Both the position numbers and the translations under genes were made by a program. A stretch of DNA of 64,000 nucleotides from an uncultured Alphaproteobacteria bacterium (lineage in GTDB: Bacteria; Pseudomonadota; Alphaproteobacteria; HIMB59), in the NCBI GenBank assembly GCA_902599045.1, contig CACKEA010000004.1, positions 62,001-126,000 on the forward strand, written 5' to 3'. Positions 54,309-63,356 of the stretch are shown here, in pieces. Numbering within the stretch: the stretch's first letter is position 1; each line of letters begins with the position of its first letter. Below the pieces are notes generated by a model that was given only the letters and a program-made list of their open reading frames with translations, was not told the DNA's origin and did not search any database.

Positions 54309-55330
54309 TAGGAGCTAGATGGAGCCCAGATATTGATGTCTCCATCTTTTGCCTTTTGATTAATTTTTTTTATTTCTTCTTTACCAAAGTTCAAATTATC
54401 AAGAGAAGCAAGACAATCTCTTAGTTGAGTAACAGTCCTGGCACCAATTAAGGCTGAGGTGATGGCTTTGTTATTTAACACCCAAGCCAAGGCCATCTGA
54501 GATAAATTTTGGCCTCTTTTTTTTGCTAGTTTATTTAAATCATTAATGATCTTTGTATTTTTTTTAGTAATTAATTTTTTACTAAATGAGCTATTTTCAC
54601 TAGCTCTAGTACCCTTAGGTAGTCCGTTTAAGTATTTATTTGATAAAAAGCCCTGCGCTAAAGGGGAGAAAGCGATACATCCTACTCCATTTTTCAAAAG
54701 AGTTTTAGTAAGGCCTTTTTCGATCCAACGATTAATTAAAGAATAAGAGGGTTGATGGATAAATAATTTAATTCCTCTTTGTTTAAGTATTTTCATCATT
54801 ACGTTAGTTTTTTTTTCTGAGTAAGAGGAAATTCCAATATAAAGAGCTTTGCCTGAACGATATATACTTTCGAGAGCATCTGCCGTTTCCTCTAAAGGTG
54901 TATTTGGATCAAAACGATGAGAGTAAAATATATCAACATAATCTAAGTTCATTCTCTTTAAACTTTGATCACAACTAGCAATCACATGTTTCTTTGATCC
55001 CCATTCCCCATAAGGGCCATCCCACATATCATAACCAGCCTTAGATGAAATAATCATTTCATCTCTATATTTTCCTAAATCACTTTTCATAACTTTGCCA
55101 AAATTAGTCTCAGCACTGCCATAGGGTGGTCCATAATTATTTGCTAAATCAAAATGAGTAATTCCAGAGTCAAAAGATTCAAATAATATCTTTTTAGACT
55201 CTGAAGACATTCCATTTCCACCAAAATTATGCCAGAGCCCAATAGAAATTAAAGGAAGCTTTAATCCACTCTGTCCACAATTTCTATATTGCATTTTGGT
55301 ATATCTTTTTGCATTAGCTAAATAACTCAT
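54305..55330 (-). CDS. aldo-keto reductase (YghZ-like)
   Basis: NADPH-dependent (beta/alpha)8 reductase. The catalytic tetrad can be placed: Asp and Tyr in THFDLANNYGPP, Lys in ISSKAGYDMWDG and His in DIFYSHRFD. GSAETNFG and GCIAFSPLAQGFLS are typical of YghZ-like members, which reduce L-glyceraldehyde 3-phosphate or methylglyoxal. Length 341 aa is normal. It overlaps ribokinase (4 bp) and the SGNH hydrolase gene (4 bp). It may reduce an aldehyde product of aldol cleavage. Confidence 0.85.
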   Translation of the reverse strand: MSYLANAKRYTKMQYRNCGQSGLKLPLISIGLWHNFGGNGMSSESKKILFESFDSGITHFDLANNYGPPYGSAETNFGKVMKSDLGKYRDEMIISSKAGYDMWDGPYGEWGSKKHVIASCDQSLKRMNLDYVDIFYSHRFDPNTPLEETADALESIYRSGKALYIGISSYSEKKTNVMMKILKQRGIKLFIHQPSYSLINRWIEKGLTKTLLKNGVGCIAFSPLAQGFLSNKYLNGLPKGTRASENSSFSKKLITKKNTKIINDLNKLAKKRGQNLSQMALAWVLNNKAITSALIGARTVTQLRDCLASLDNLNFGKEEIKKINQKAKDGDINIWAPSSSY

Positions 55331-56244
55331 TTTATACTCTCCTCAATTTCTTTTTTGGTTGGCATTGAATTTGCAGCACCTTCTTTTGTCACAGAAATTC
55401 CTGCAACTAAATTAGCAAACTCTATCGATTGTTTATAGGTTTTATTTTGAGATAGAGCGACACTCAGGGCTCCATTAAAGGCATCACCAGCACCAGTTGT
55501 GTCGACGACTGGCTTATTTAACTTAAATGCAGGCATTAAAAATTCTTCATCATTGTTTTTAAAATAACAACCTTTCTCCCCAAGGGTAATCAATATATTT
55601 TTTATACCTTTTTCTAAAAAAAATTTTCCAGCATCTTTACAATCATCCTCATTTTCGACAGGCTTATTAAAATAAAAACTTGCTTCAGTTTCATTGGGAG
55701 TAAAAAAATCAAAAAATTGGAAGTAATCATCTGGTATTTCACTCGATGGAGCTGGATTTAAAATTGTAATACAATTTTGACTCTTGGCTTCTTTGAGAGC
55801 GTACAATGTAACATCTTTAGGAGTTTCTAATTGTGTTAAAAAAATTTTTGAATTTTTTATTATACTTAAACTTTTATCAATTAAATTTTTACCTATAGTT
55901 CCAGCAGCACCAGGTACGACGTTAATAGCATTTTCCCCTGTTTTTCTATTTATTAAAATACCTGCAGATCCTGTTGATTCATTTTCCTCGATTTCTAAAC
56001 CATCGTAGTTGATACCAGTTTCTTTATACAAAGAAATTGCAAGATCTGCATAATTATCTTTGCCTACTTTACTAATAAAAGAAACCTCTCCACCAGCTCT
56101 AGCTGCAGCAATTGCCTGGTTTGAACCTTTGCCGCCAGGTCCAATTATATATCTGTCACCTAATATCGTTTGGCCAGCGACTGGAATGCTATTAGCAAAA
56201 AAACAGATATCTGCTACAAAAATACCAAAAACACAAATTCTCAA
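55327..56244 (-). CDS. rbsK: ribokinase-like PfkB-family kinase
   Basis: Phosphorylates D-ribose (or a related sugar) at O5. GPGGKGSNQAIAAARAGG in the substrate region matches ribokinase. TGSAGILI, LNPAPSSEIP and PNETEASFYF follow. The catalytic Asp lies in VDTTGAGDAFNGAL. Length 305 aa is normal. It overlaps the FucU-type mutarotase gene by 4 bp and the AKR gene by 4 bp, giving a compact pentose unit. Confidence 0.9.
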   Translation of the reverse strand: MRICVFGIFVADICFFANSIPVAGQTILGDRYIIGPGGKGSNQAIAAARAGGEVSFISKVGKDNYADLAISLYKETGINYDGLEIEENESTGSAGILINRKTGENAINVVPGAAGTIGKNLIDKSLSIIKNSKIFLTQLETPKDVTLYALKEAKSQNCITILNPAPSSEIPDDYFQFFDFFTPNETEASFYFNKPVENEDDCKDAGKFFLEKGIKNILITLGEKGCYFKNNDEEFLMPAFKLNKPVVDTTGAGDAFNGALSVALSQNKTYKQSIEFANLVAGISVTKEGAANSMPTKKEIEESIK

Positions 56245-56699
56245 TTATTTAATATCCAAACAGAACCATCAGGCTTAACAACTCCTTTAGTTAAAATAAA
56301 GCAACCAAAAGGTCTAGTTTCGTTTGTCGTAATAATTGCAAAAGCTTTTTTGGCTTCCTCGTAAAACTTAAATCTTTCAATTGATCCTATTTTCCAATTT
56401 TCACCTGCAACACTACTAGTGACTTCCATTATTTCTCGATGAACATCATTCACTTCGTCAGGTTTGTTATCGATCTGCATTCTAAGTATTGGAAACTCCA
56501 CAAAACTATCTAGAGGAAATATAGATAATATAGCTTTAGCCGCTCGAGCAGCATCAACTCCGTCTAAACGATGCACTAGCGAATTCATAGAATAAGCTGG
56601 AAAGTTTGAGTCACACAAAATTAGTTTATCTCCATGTCCCATGGCGCGAAGTGTGTGAAGCACCTCAGGTCCTATTATAGGATCTATATTAATAAGCAT
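56241..56699 (-). CDS. RbsD/FucU-family mutarotase
   Basis: Interconverts sugar anomers so that kinases receive the right form. LHTLRAMGHGDKLILCDSNFPAY matches the FucU branch more than RbsD. The His in MGHGD is the usual catalytic residue. RPFGCFILTKGVVKP ends the protein with a typical loop. Length 152 aa is normal. It overlaps ribokinase by 4 bp. A fucose, ribose or similar sugar is possible. A 40-bp gap precedes the 2-hydroxyacid dehydrogenase gene upstream. Confidence 0.85.
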   Translation of the reverse strand: MLINIDPIIGPEVLHTLRAMGHGDKLILCDSNFPAYSMNSLVHRLDGVDAARAAKAILSIFPLDSFVEFPILRMQIDNKPDEVNDVHREIMEVTSSVAGENWKIGSIERFKFYEEAKKAFAIITTNETRPFGCFILTKGVVKPDGSVWILNN

Positions 56700-56739
56700 A
56701 AACCTATAGAACTAAATTAATTAACCATATTCAATATAA

Positions 56740-57756
56740 TTAATTTATATCTACTGGTTTTGAACGTAAATTTTTAACTGTTTCTAATTCTGCTCGGCGA
56801 CAAAGTCTAGGTGGTAGCCCTTTTGTCATTAAAAGTAAATCTTCATAAACGATATCTCCCATTTCAAAAAAAACACTCTCTAAAGCACCAGCTCTATGAG
56901 CAGAGAAAAGAATATTTTTCTGTTTTCTAATCGGGTCATTTTTTGGCACTGGTTCTTGAGGAAATACATCTGTAGCAACTTTAATTTTATCTTTATTTAA
57001 AATTTTATTTAAATCTTGAAAATTAATAACACTAGCTCTGCTTAGGATTAGCAAGCAGGTATCTTTCTTCATTAACTTCAAAAGTTTTTTATCTATCATA
57101 CTCTTATTTTTTGTAGTTATTGTTGCAAGTACATAAACCACATCACAATCTTTAAAAATTTCTTTCAATGACGCTGATTTACATCCATTGGCCTCTATTA
57201 ACTTATTTGGGAGCCAAGGATCATAAACTTTAAAATTGGATGTGTATGGCATTAACATAGGCTTAAGACTTTTAGCCAAGTCTCCGAAACCAATAAAACC
57301 GATTTTGTTATCTAGTAACAAACTACTTCGTAAATTGCTCTCCAAACCATATTTCTCTTTTTTTTGAAAAAAATCTAAATGAACTTTGTGTATATCCCGT
57401 TTTAAAGAGATTGTTAAACCAACAGCAATTTCCGCAACACTTTGTGCAAAAACAGGAGCTGTAGATAAAACATAAATATTATTTTTAAAACAGTAATCGT
57501 AATCCATGTTATCCATAAAATTACTTTCAACGTTAAAAATTGCTTTTAGTTTTGAAGCCAAAGTTAACATTGACTTTGGGAGATCGGGTTGCCCAATAAT
57601 AAAATCAGCCGTTGAAATATGTTGCTTATAAAATTTTAATTTATTTTTACTTGGAGCATTTATTATTTTGAAGTTTTTTTTTAAAAGCTTAATTTTATTT
57701 GGTTTAAAAATTAAGCCCATTTCACGAGGGAACGGATCAACAATAATAGTCTTCAT
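56740..57756 (-). CDS. D-isomer-specific 2-hydroxyacid dehydrogenase
   Basis: NAD-dependent reductase or dehydrogenase for small hydroxyacids (glyoxylate, hydroxypyruvate or sugar acids). KIGFIGFGDLAKSLKPML is the NAD-binding motif. Catalytic Arg is in LLILSRASVIN, Glu in VFPQEPVP and His in FSAHRAGAL. Length 338 aa is normal. It starts 45 bp from the divergent D-lyxose isomerase gene and precedes the FucU/ribokinase genes on the same strand. Substrate unknown; a sugar-acid product of the cluster is plausible. Confidence 0.85.
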   Translation of the reverse strand: MKTIIVDPFPREMGLIFKPNKIKLLKKNFKIINAPSKNKLKFYKQHISTADFIIGQPDLPKSMLTLASKLKAIFNVESNFMDNMDYDYCFKNNIYVLSTAPVFAQSVAEIAVGLTISLKRDIHKVHLDFFQKKEKYGLESNLRSSLLLDNKIGFIGFGDLAKSLKPMLMPYTSNFKVYDPWLPNKLIEANGCKSASLKEIFKDCDVVYVLATITTKNKSMIDKKLLKLMKKDTCLLILSRASVINFQDLNKILNKDKIKVATDVFPQEPVPKNDPIRKQKNILFSAHRAGALESVFFEMGDIVYEDLLLMTKGLPPRLCRRAELETVKNLRSKPVDIN

Positions 57757-57801
57757 TATATGATTATATCAATTATTTCTATTTTTGATAATCTAAGTTC
57801 T

Positions 57802-58467
57802 ATGAAGCGATCAGAAATCAATGCAGCAATAAACACCGCAAAAAAAATGATGGATGAATACAATTGGACTCTTCCAGAATGGGGCTATTGGTCAAAAGAA
57901 GATTACAAAGATAAACCTGAAATAAGGAAATACTTGAAAGGTCATCAGATGGGATGGGATGTAACTGACTTTGGAAGAGACAATTTTAACAGTCAAGGCA
58001 TTACTTTGTTTTGCATTCGTAATGGAGTACAAGGAGTCAAGGATGACAAACCATATGCTGAGAAATTACTTTTTATGCAGGAAGGACAAGAAATTCCATT
58101 TCATAGCCATAAGGTTAAATTAGAAGATATTATCAATAGAGGAGGGGGAGATTTAGCTATTGAATTTTTAGAAGTAGACAAAGATTTTATAGAACTTCAA
58201 AAAGAAATTGAGGTTTTGGTTGATGGAAAAATTATAAAAATTCATCCTCATAAACCATTAATACTTAAAAGAGGACAAAGCGTAACTGTTGATAGAAACG
58301 TCTATCATAAATTTTATGCAGTTGCAGGTACTGGTATGGTGATGGCCGGAGAAGTGTCTCAAGTTAATGATGATAACAAAGATAATTACTTCCTTGAACC
58401 AGTTGGAAGGTTTAGTGATATCTTAGAGGACGAACCTGCAATACATCTTTTATGGAATGAAATTTAA
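57802..58467 (+). CDS. D-lyxose ketol-isomerase (cupin type)
   Basis: Converts D-lyxose to D-xylulose and, in known members, D-mannose to D-fructose. The metal site is seen as IPFHSHKVKLEDIINRGGGDL and FYHKF-like VYHKFYAV, which supply the His and Glu ligands. The family opening is KRSEINAAINTAKKMMDEY. The open frame begins at 57760, but ATG 57802 starts directly at KRSEIN and is preferred. Length 221 aa is normal. It overlaps the PfkB kinase gene by one base, and its promoter must lie in the 45-bp gap to the divergent gene or within that gene. Confidence 0.85.
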   Translation: MKRSEINAAINTAKKMMDEYNWTLPEWGYWSKEDYKDKPEIRKYLKGHQMGWDVTDFGRDNFNSQGITLFCIRNGVQGVKDDKPYAEKLLFMQEGQEIPFHSHKVKLEDIINRGGGDLAIEFLEVDKDFIELQKEIEVLVDGKIIKIHPHKPLILKRGQSVTVDRNVYHKFYAVAGTGMVMAGEVSQVNDDNKDNYFLEPVGRFSDILEDEPAIHLLWNEI

Positions 58468-59441
58468 TGAATAAAGGCGTAATAGGCCTAGGTATCTGGT
58501 GTGTTGATACCACTTATAAAATCAGTGAATTACCTGAAAGAGGAAAATTAGAGCCAATATTAGATAGCTTTCAATGTGTTGGAGGTGGGCCATCAAACGT
58601 TTTAACTAATCTTAACTCTTTAGGTTTCAATCATCCTTTGATAGCAATGGGTTTGCTAGGGAAAGATGCTAACGCTTTAATAATAAAAAAACACTGTAAG
58701 AAAAACAATATACAAATAAATAATTTTATAATTTCAAGCACCACACCAACATCACAAGTAGTATGTATGTCTGAGGAACAAAAAGAAAGAACTTTTCTGT
58801 ATTACTCGGGAGCAAATGAATTATTAGATACAAAACATTTCAGATTAAATAAACTCAAAAAAAAACCTAAAATTTTATATGTAGGGTATCTAAGCCTCTT
58901 AGGAAAACTAGACTCTTTTGATCGTAAACAGACAAGACTTTGCAAAGTTCTTAAACAATCAAGAAAAAAGAACCTAATCAACATTCTTGATTTAGCTTCG
59001 AATAATATCCCTAATTTTCAAAAAATTATTTTTAGTGCCCTACCTTTTACTGATTATCTTTTACTAAATGAAATAGAGGCTCAACTACTGTTTAAAAGAT
59101 CAATTATAGACTCAAAAAGACGACTAAAAAAAAATTTATTAATTAAATTATCTAAAAACGTTTTTCAAAAAGGTCTTCAAAGAGCTATTGTTATTCATAG
59201 CCCCCATGAGTCTTTATATATTTCTAAAGAAGATTTTTATCACTCTGAGTCTCCTAAAATTCAAAAAAAACATATTAAAAATGCTGTTGGAGCAGGTGAT
59301 GCTTTTTGTGCTGGATTTATTTATGGTGTTCATGAAAACTGGGCAATTGAGGATACACTGAAGAAGTCTCATGCTGCGGGATCAGCTATGATGAAAATTG
59401 ACTCATCTTCAGGTAATTTACCTAATATTAAAAAATTATAA
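58467..59441 (+). CDS. PfkB-family carbohydrate kinase
   Basis: A ribokinase-fold sugar kinase. VGGGPSNVLTNLNSLGFNHPL matches the substrate region, and LLNEIEAQLLF is the middle motif. The catalytic Asp lies in VGAGDAFCAGFIYGVHE. Length 324 aa is normal. It directly follows lyxose isomerase (overlap of one base) and ends with a 6-bp convergent overlap with the aldolase-like gene. It may phosphorylate xylulose, fructose or a tagatose-like ketose, making a bisphosphate for the aldolase. It also resembles sulfofructose-kinase-like enzymes, so specificity remains open. Confidence 0.85.
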   Translation: MNKGVIGLGIWCVDTTYKISELPERGKLEPILDSFQCVGGGPSNVLTNLNSLGFNHPLIAMGLLGKDANALIIKKHCKKNNIQINNFIISSTTPTSQVVCMSEEQKERTFLYYSGANELLDTKHFRLNKLKKKPKILYVGYLSLLGKLDSFDRKQTRLCKVLKQSRKKNLINILDLASNNIPNFQKIIFSALPFTDYLLLNEIEAQLLFKRSIIDSKRRLKKNLLIKLSKNVFQKGLQRAIVIHSPHESLYISKEDFYHSESPKIQKKHIKNAVGAGDAFCAGFIYGVHENWAIEDTLKKSHAAGSAMMKIDSSSGNLPNIKKL

Positions 59442-60428
59442 TTTCAAAACAGGGTCGGTTATTTGGAGGTCTTTATTAAGAGGATGATCTGGTCGTATTT
59501 TTTTTTCAATTAATCCACTATGATATAATTTTACAGCTTCAATAGAATTTACATTTTTTTCAATGACCGCCCTCATTAGCTTTACTAATAAAATTGGATC
59601 CTCTGATAGGTTTATTTTTCTTCCAAAAAGAGCAACTTTTGCACCATATTTACTGGCTTTATTTATTAATTCAAAACAATCTCTGGTGGTCCCCTTACTA
59701 CCACCTAATATACCAATGATTAAATTTTCAGGATCATAAGTAGCTAATTCCTCCATTGCTTTAGGGCCATTATAAGCAATCTTTAAAAATAGTGGCCTTT
59801 CCTCTCTAGTTTGTCCTGCGATAGCTTTGATGATGCAATCATTAATATAGTCGCCCAGTTCATTTGATTTCAAGCCAATATTAATTGGAGGATTAAATAC
59901 TTCCAAGAAATGGTTAAATTTATATTTTATAGCTTCAATTCTAAAATCCCTGTAAGCATTTAACATTGCTAAGTCAAAATCAACACTTTTAGAGAATGTC
60001 ATTGAAAATAATCCTAAATTTGCAAATTTTGATATACTATTTAGACGTGCAGATCGAAAAGGTCTTGGGTTAGTAGACCTGTAATTACCATTTCTCATTA
60101 ACCAAATATCTGTAGTGTCATTCATTCGAATAGCAGGAGTAACCCTGGAATTATTAAATATCTTTTTTTTAATTAAATCTTCACCAATTGATGCAGACAT
60201 TAACATAATATCTACAAGATTTGATTTAGACATTGTTACCATAGCCTGTTTATAATCATCTAACTTCTTAAAAGACTTGTAAATTTTACCCTTGGTATCT
60301 CTTTTTGGGCCTGGAGCAGTAATACCCATTGCCATATCACCATCTTTAGCATCTGCAATAATAAAATCTTTAGGTTTATAAATATGTTTTTTTATTTTTT
60401 GTAATTTTTTTTCTAAAGATTTAATCAT
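59436..60428 (-). CDS. LacD/DeoC-like class I aldolase family protein
   Basis: A 330-aa (beta/alpha)8 protein that I place with class I sugar-phosphate aldolases by pattern, not by exact match. FIIADAKDGDMAMGITAPGP opens the barrel. RPLFLKIAYNGPKAMEELATYD contains a Lys in a position suitable for a Schiff base. ILGGSKGTTRDCFELINKASKYGAKVALFGRKI resembles the phosphate-binding end of LacD/FbaB barrels. It has no signal peptide. It lies opposite and convergent with the PfkB kinase and divergent from xylulokinase. It could cleave a ketose phosphate to DHAP and an aldehyde; another barrel function is possible. Confidence 0.5.
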   Translation of the reverse strand: MIKSLEKKLQKIKKHIYKPKDFIIADAKDGDMAMGITAPGPKRDTKGKIYKSFKKLDDYKQAMVTMSKSNLVDIMLMSASIGEDLIKKKIFNNSRVTPAIRMNDTTDIWLMRNGNYRSTNPRPFRSARLNSISKFANLGLFSMTFSKSVDFDLAMLNAYRDFRIEAIKYKFNHFLEVFNPPINIGLKSNELGDYINDCIIKAIAGQTREERPLFLKIAYNGPKAMEELATYDPENLIIGILGGSKGTTRDCFELINKASKYGAKVALFGRKINLSEDPILLVKLMRAVIEKNVNSIEAVKLYHSGLIEKKIRPDHPLNKDLQITDPVLKL

Positions 60429-60502
60429 TATATTAAAACCTTATCATCAAATTTCTAACAGTATAAATAGAAAATTTTTCTAAAGATTGTATAGTAATAT
60501 AC

Positions 60503-61948
60503 ATGTATTTGGGGATAGATCTTGGAACTTCTTCAATGAAATGTTTAGTAATTGGAGAGGAACAAGAAATTATTCATAGTGTTTCGAGTGAAGAAATTCC
60601 TTTGTCCAATCCTCAAAGTGGATGGTCTGAACAAGATCCATCTTCATGGATAGTTGCCCTTGATCAATGTATTAAAAGATTAAAAGAAAAAATTAATATC
60701 AACGAAATAAATTCAGTTTCTTTCTCAGGGCATATGCATGGTGCTACCTGCATTAATGCGGATCATGAAATAATTAGACCCTGTATACTGTGGAACGATA
60801 CCAGAAGTCATCAGGAGTGCTCAGAAATAATGGTTGATAAATCTGTCATGGATATAGCAGGAAATATAGTAATGCCAGGTTTTACAGCTCCAAAAATTCT
60901 ATGGCTTAAAAGAAATGAAAATGAGAATTTTAATAAAATCTACAAAGCACTCTTGCCTAAAGACTATCTACGATTTTACCTTACAGGGGAATTCTTTAGC
61001 GATTTATCTGATGCCTCTGGAACTTATTGGCTAGACGTAGAAAAACGAGATTGGTCTCAAAAACTACTTGATGCAAGTTCAATGAATATCTCACAAATGC
61101 CAGGTGTTTGTGAAGGCACTGATCAAACTGGAATTATTAAAAAAGATATAGCTGAGAAATATGGCTTCAATATGAAATGCAAAGTTTACGGTGGGGCAGG
61201 AGATAACGCTGCTGCTGCAGTAGGGCTAGGATTGTATGAAGAGGGTGATGCATCAATTTCATTGGGTACTTCAGGTGTTATTTTTGGGTCTACAAAGAAA
61301 TTCTTAAAAAATTATGATGATGCCATACACTCTTTTTGTCATTGTTTGCCTAATACATGGCATCTTATGTCAGTTATGCTTTCCTGCACTTCCAATATTA
61401 ATTGGTTTATAAACACTTTTGACTCATCAATTAATGAAATTACAAATTATTTAAAAGACTCAATGAGCTCTGATGCTTTGATGAAGAACTCCCCATATTA
61501 CCTACCTTATTTGACAGGAGAGAGAACTCCTCTGAATGATCCCCACGTTCGAGCAAGTTTTCACAATATGGGAATTGAAACAGATAGAAAAACATTAGTC
61601 TTTAGTTTAATAGAAGGGATTTCCTTCGGCCTTTATGATAACTATCAAGCTCTCTCTAAAACTGGTATCGAATTAAATAACTTATTTGTAATTGGTGGCG
61701 GATCCAAAAATAAAGACTGGATTGAGCTTCTAGCATCAATACTTGACAGAGATTTAGCCATTACGGAAGCATCAGATGCTATGGCTGCTTATGGTGCCGC
61801 AAGGTTGGCGTATCTCGGATACAATAATCTTAAACACCAAGATGTATTAAAGTCACCATCAGTAAAAGAAATTATAAAAAAAAATAATAACACAAAATCA
61901 ATGCTTCAAGATCGATTTGTTGAATGGAAGAAATACTATGTTAATTAG
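60503..61948 (+). CDS. xylB: xylulokinase (FGGY family)
   Basis: Phosphorylates D-xylulose to xylulose 5-phosphate. YLGIDLGTSSMKCLVI opens the FGGY fold. The Asp in WNDTRSHQECSEI and GGAGDNAAAAVGLGLYEEGD are typical xylulokinase motifs. SLGTSGVIF and VIGGGSKNKDWIELLASIL form the ATP-binding part. Length 481 aa is normal. It pairs with lyxose isomerase, whose product is xylulose, giving a route from lyxose to the pentose phosphate pathway. The FrcK-like kinase gene follows 17 bp later. Confidence 0.9.
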   Translation: MYLGIDLGTSSMKCLVIGEEQEIIHSVSSEEIPLSNPQSGWSEQDPSSWIVALDQCIKRLKEKININEINSVSFSGHMHGATCINADHEIIRPCILWNDTRSHQECSEIMVDKSVMDIAGNIVMPGFTAPKILWLKRNENENFNKIYKALLPKDYLRFYLTGEFFSDLSDASGTYWLDVEKRDWSQKLLDASSMNISQMPGVCEGTDQTGIIKKDIAEKYGFNMKCKVYGGAGDNAAAAVGLGLYEEGDASISLGTSGVIFGSTKKFLKNYDDAIHSFCHCLPNTWHLMSVMLSCTSNINWFINTFDSSINEITNYLKDSMSSDALMKNSPYYLPYLTGERTPLNDPHVRASFHNMGIETDRKTLVFSLIEGISFGLYDNYQALSKTGIELNNLFVIGGGSKNKDWIELLASILDRDLAITEASDAMAAYGAARLAYLGYNNLKHQDVLKSPSVKEIIKKNNNTKSMLQDRFVEWKKYYVN

Positions 61949-61965
61949 TTTTTCTTAACATAATA

Positions 61966-62595
61966 ATGTCAGGATTAATGTATGATCAGCTTTTAAGATC
62001 AATTACAGACCAAATCGATAATGATAATAAAAAACGTTATTTCTTAGCTCTTTCTGGTCCACCCGCATCTGGCAAAAGCACGATATCTGAAAAATTAACA
62101 AATGACCTTAATAAAAAAGGATATAAAACTAGTATCCTCCAAATGGACGGCTTTCATTACGATGACCAGATTTTAAAAGAAAAAAAACTTCTTTTAAAAA
62201 AAGGAGCACCAGAGACATTTGATGTTATGGGTTTAATAAACTTCTTATATAGATTGTATAAAGAGGAAGAAGTTGCTATTCCAATTTTTGATCGATCACT
62301 AGAATTATCAAGATCCTCAGCAGCTATAATTTCTAAAAATACTAAAGTCATAATTTTGGAGGGTAATTATATTCTTTTAAATAATTATCCTTGGAAAGAG
62401 TTACATAAATTTTTTAATTCAACTGTTATAATTAATTGCGAAGAAAAAGTTTTAGAGAAAAGATTAATTGAACGATGGGAGAAATTTAATTTGCCAAAAG
62501 AAGAAATAAAAGAAAAAGTATATAAAAACGATTTGCCTAATGGTGTAAATGTTTTAAAAAACAGTATTAAGGCTGACTATATTTTAGAAAATTAA
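61966..62595 (+). CDS. FrcK-like P-loop kinase (uridine kinase type)
   Basis: A small phosphotransferase of the uridine kinase/PanK-like fold, close to FrcK of rhizobial fructose operons. The Walker A motif is LSGPPASGKSTIS. QMDGFHYDDQIL is the acidic substrate-binding motif and ILEGNYILL the Walker B-like strand. Length 209 aa is normal. It follows xylB by 17 bp and ends in a 4-bp convergent overlap with the transporter ATPase gene. Substrate is a sugar by context only. Confidence 0.8.
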   Translation: MSGLMYDQLLRSITDQIDNDNKKRYFLALSGPPASGKSTISEKLTNDLNKKGYKTSILQMDGFHYDDQILKEKKLLLKKGAPETFDVMGLINFLYRLYKEEEVAIPIFDRSLELSRSSAAIISKNTKVIILEGNYILLNNYPWKELHKFFNSTVIINCEEKVLEKRLIERWEKFNLPKEEIKEKVYKNDLPNGVNVLKNSIKADYILEN

Positions 62596-63356
62596 CTTTG
62601 CGGAGGTTCTTTAGCACCTGTCATAAATGCAACTGCATCTGACATTTCATATTTTTTTGGATCTATGACGCAAAGTCTAGTACCCAATCTATGAACATGA
62701 ATTCTATCTGCAACCTCAAAAACATGAGGCATATTGTGGGAGATGAGGATAATAGGAATTCCTCTTGCTCTCACTTCACTAATTAATTCTAAAACTCTGC
62801 GACTCTCCTTTACTCCTAAAGCAGCTGTTGGCTCATCCATAATTACAACTTTTGTTCCAAAAGATGTGGCCCGAGCAACAGCAACTCCTTGACGCTGTCC
62901 ACCGGATAAAGTCTCAACTAATTGATTGATGTTCTGAATCGTTAAGAGACCCAATTCAGATAATCTTTTTCTAGCCTCATCTGCCATAGCTTTTTTATCA
63001 AGAAACTTAAGAAATTTGCCCATAAAACCTTTCTGTCTGATTTCTCTACCAAGAAACATATTATCAGTTATTGATAGAGCAGGTGATAATGCGAGGTTCT
63101 GATAAACAGTTTCAATACCAAGTGTTCTAGCTTCAATGGGAGAAGTAAAAGTTACAGGTTTACCATCTAATAGAATTTCCCCACTATCTGGAATTACTGC
63201 ACCACACAAAACCTTAATAAGTGTTGATTTTCCTGCACCATTATCACCAATTACCCCCAATACTTCTCCTGGATATAACTCTAAATTAGCGCTCTCTAAA
63301 GCAACGACTTTTCCATATTTTTTTGATAGGTTTTTTGCAACTAAAATAGGCTCCAT
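62592..63356 (-). CDS. sugar ABC transporter ATP-binding protein (FrcA-like)
   Basis: ATPase of a CUT2-type sugar importer. Walker A is GDNGAGKST, the signature is VETLSGGQRQGVAVARA and Walker B is VVIMDEPTAALG. The switch His is in IILISHNMPHVFEVADR. At 254 aa it is a single ATPase domain, as in FrcA, rather than the double domain of RbsA. It joins the permease stop by one base (ATG at 63356). FrcBCA systems take up fructose, ribose and mannose, consistent with the kinases and isomerases nearby. Confidence 0.9.
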   Translation of the reverse strand: MEPILVAKNLSKKYGKVVALESANLELYPGEVLGVIGDNGAGKSTLIKVLCGAVIPDSGEILLDGKPVTFTSPIEARTLGIETVYQNLALSPALSITDNMFLGREIRQKGFMGKFLKFLDKKAMADEARKRLSELGLLTIQNINQLVETLSGGQRQGVAVARATSFGTKVVIMDEPTAALGVKESRRVLELISEVRARGIPIILISHNMPHVFEVADRIHVHRLGTRLCVIDPKKYEMSDAVAFMTGAKEPPQS

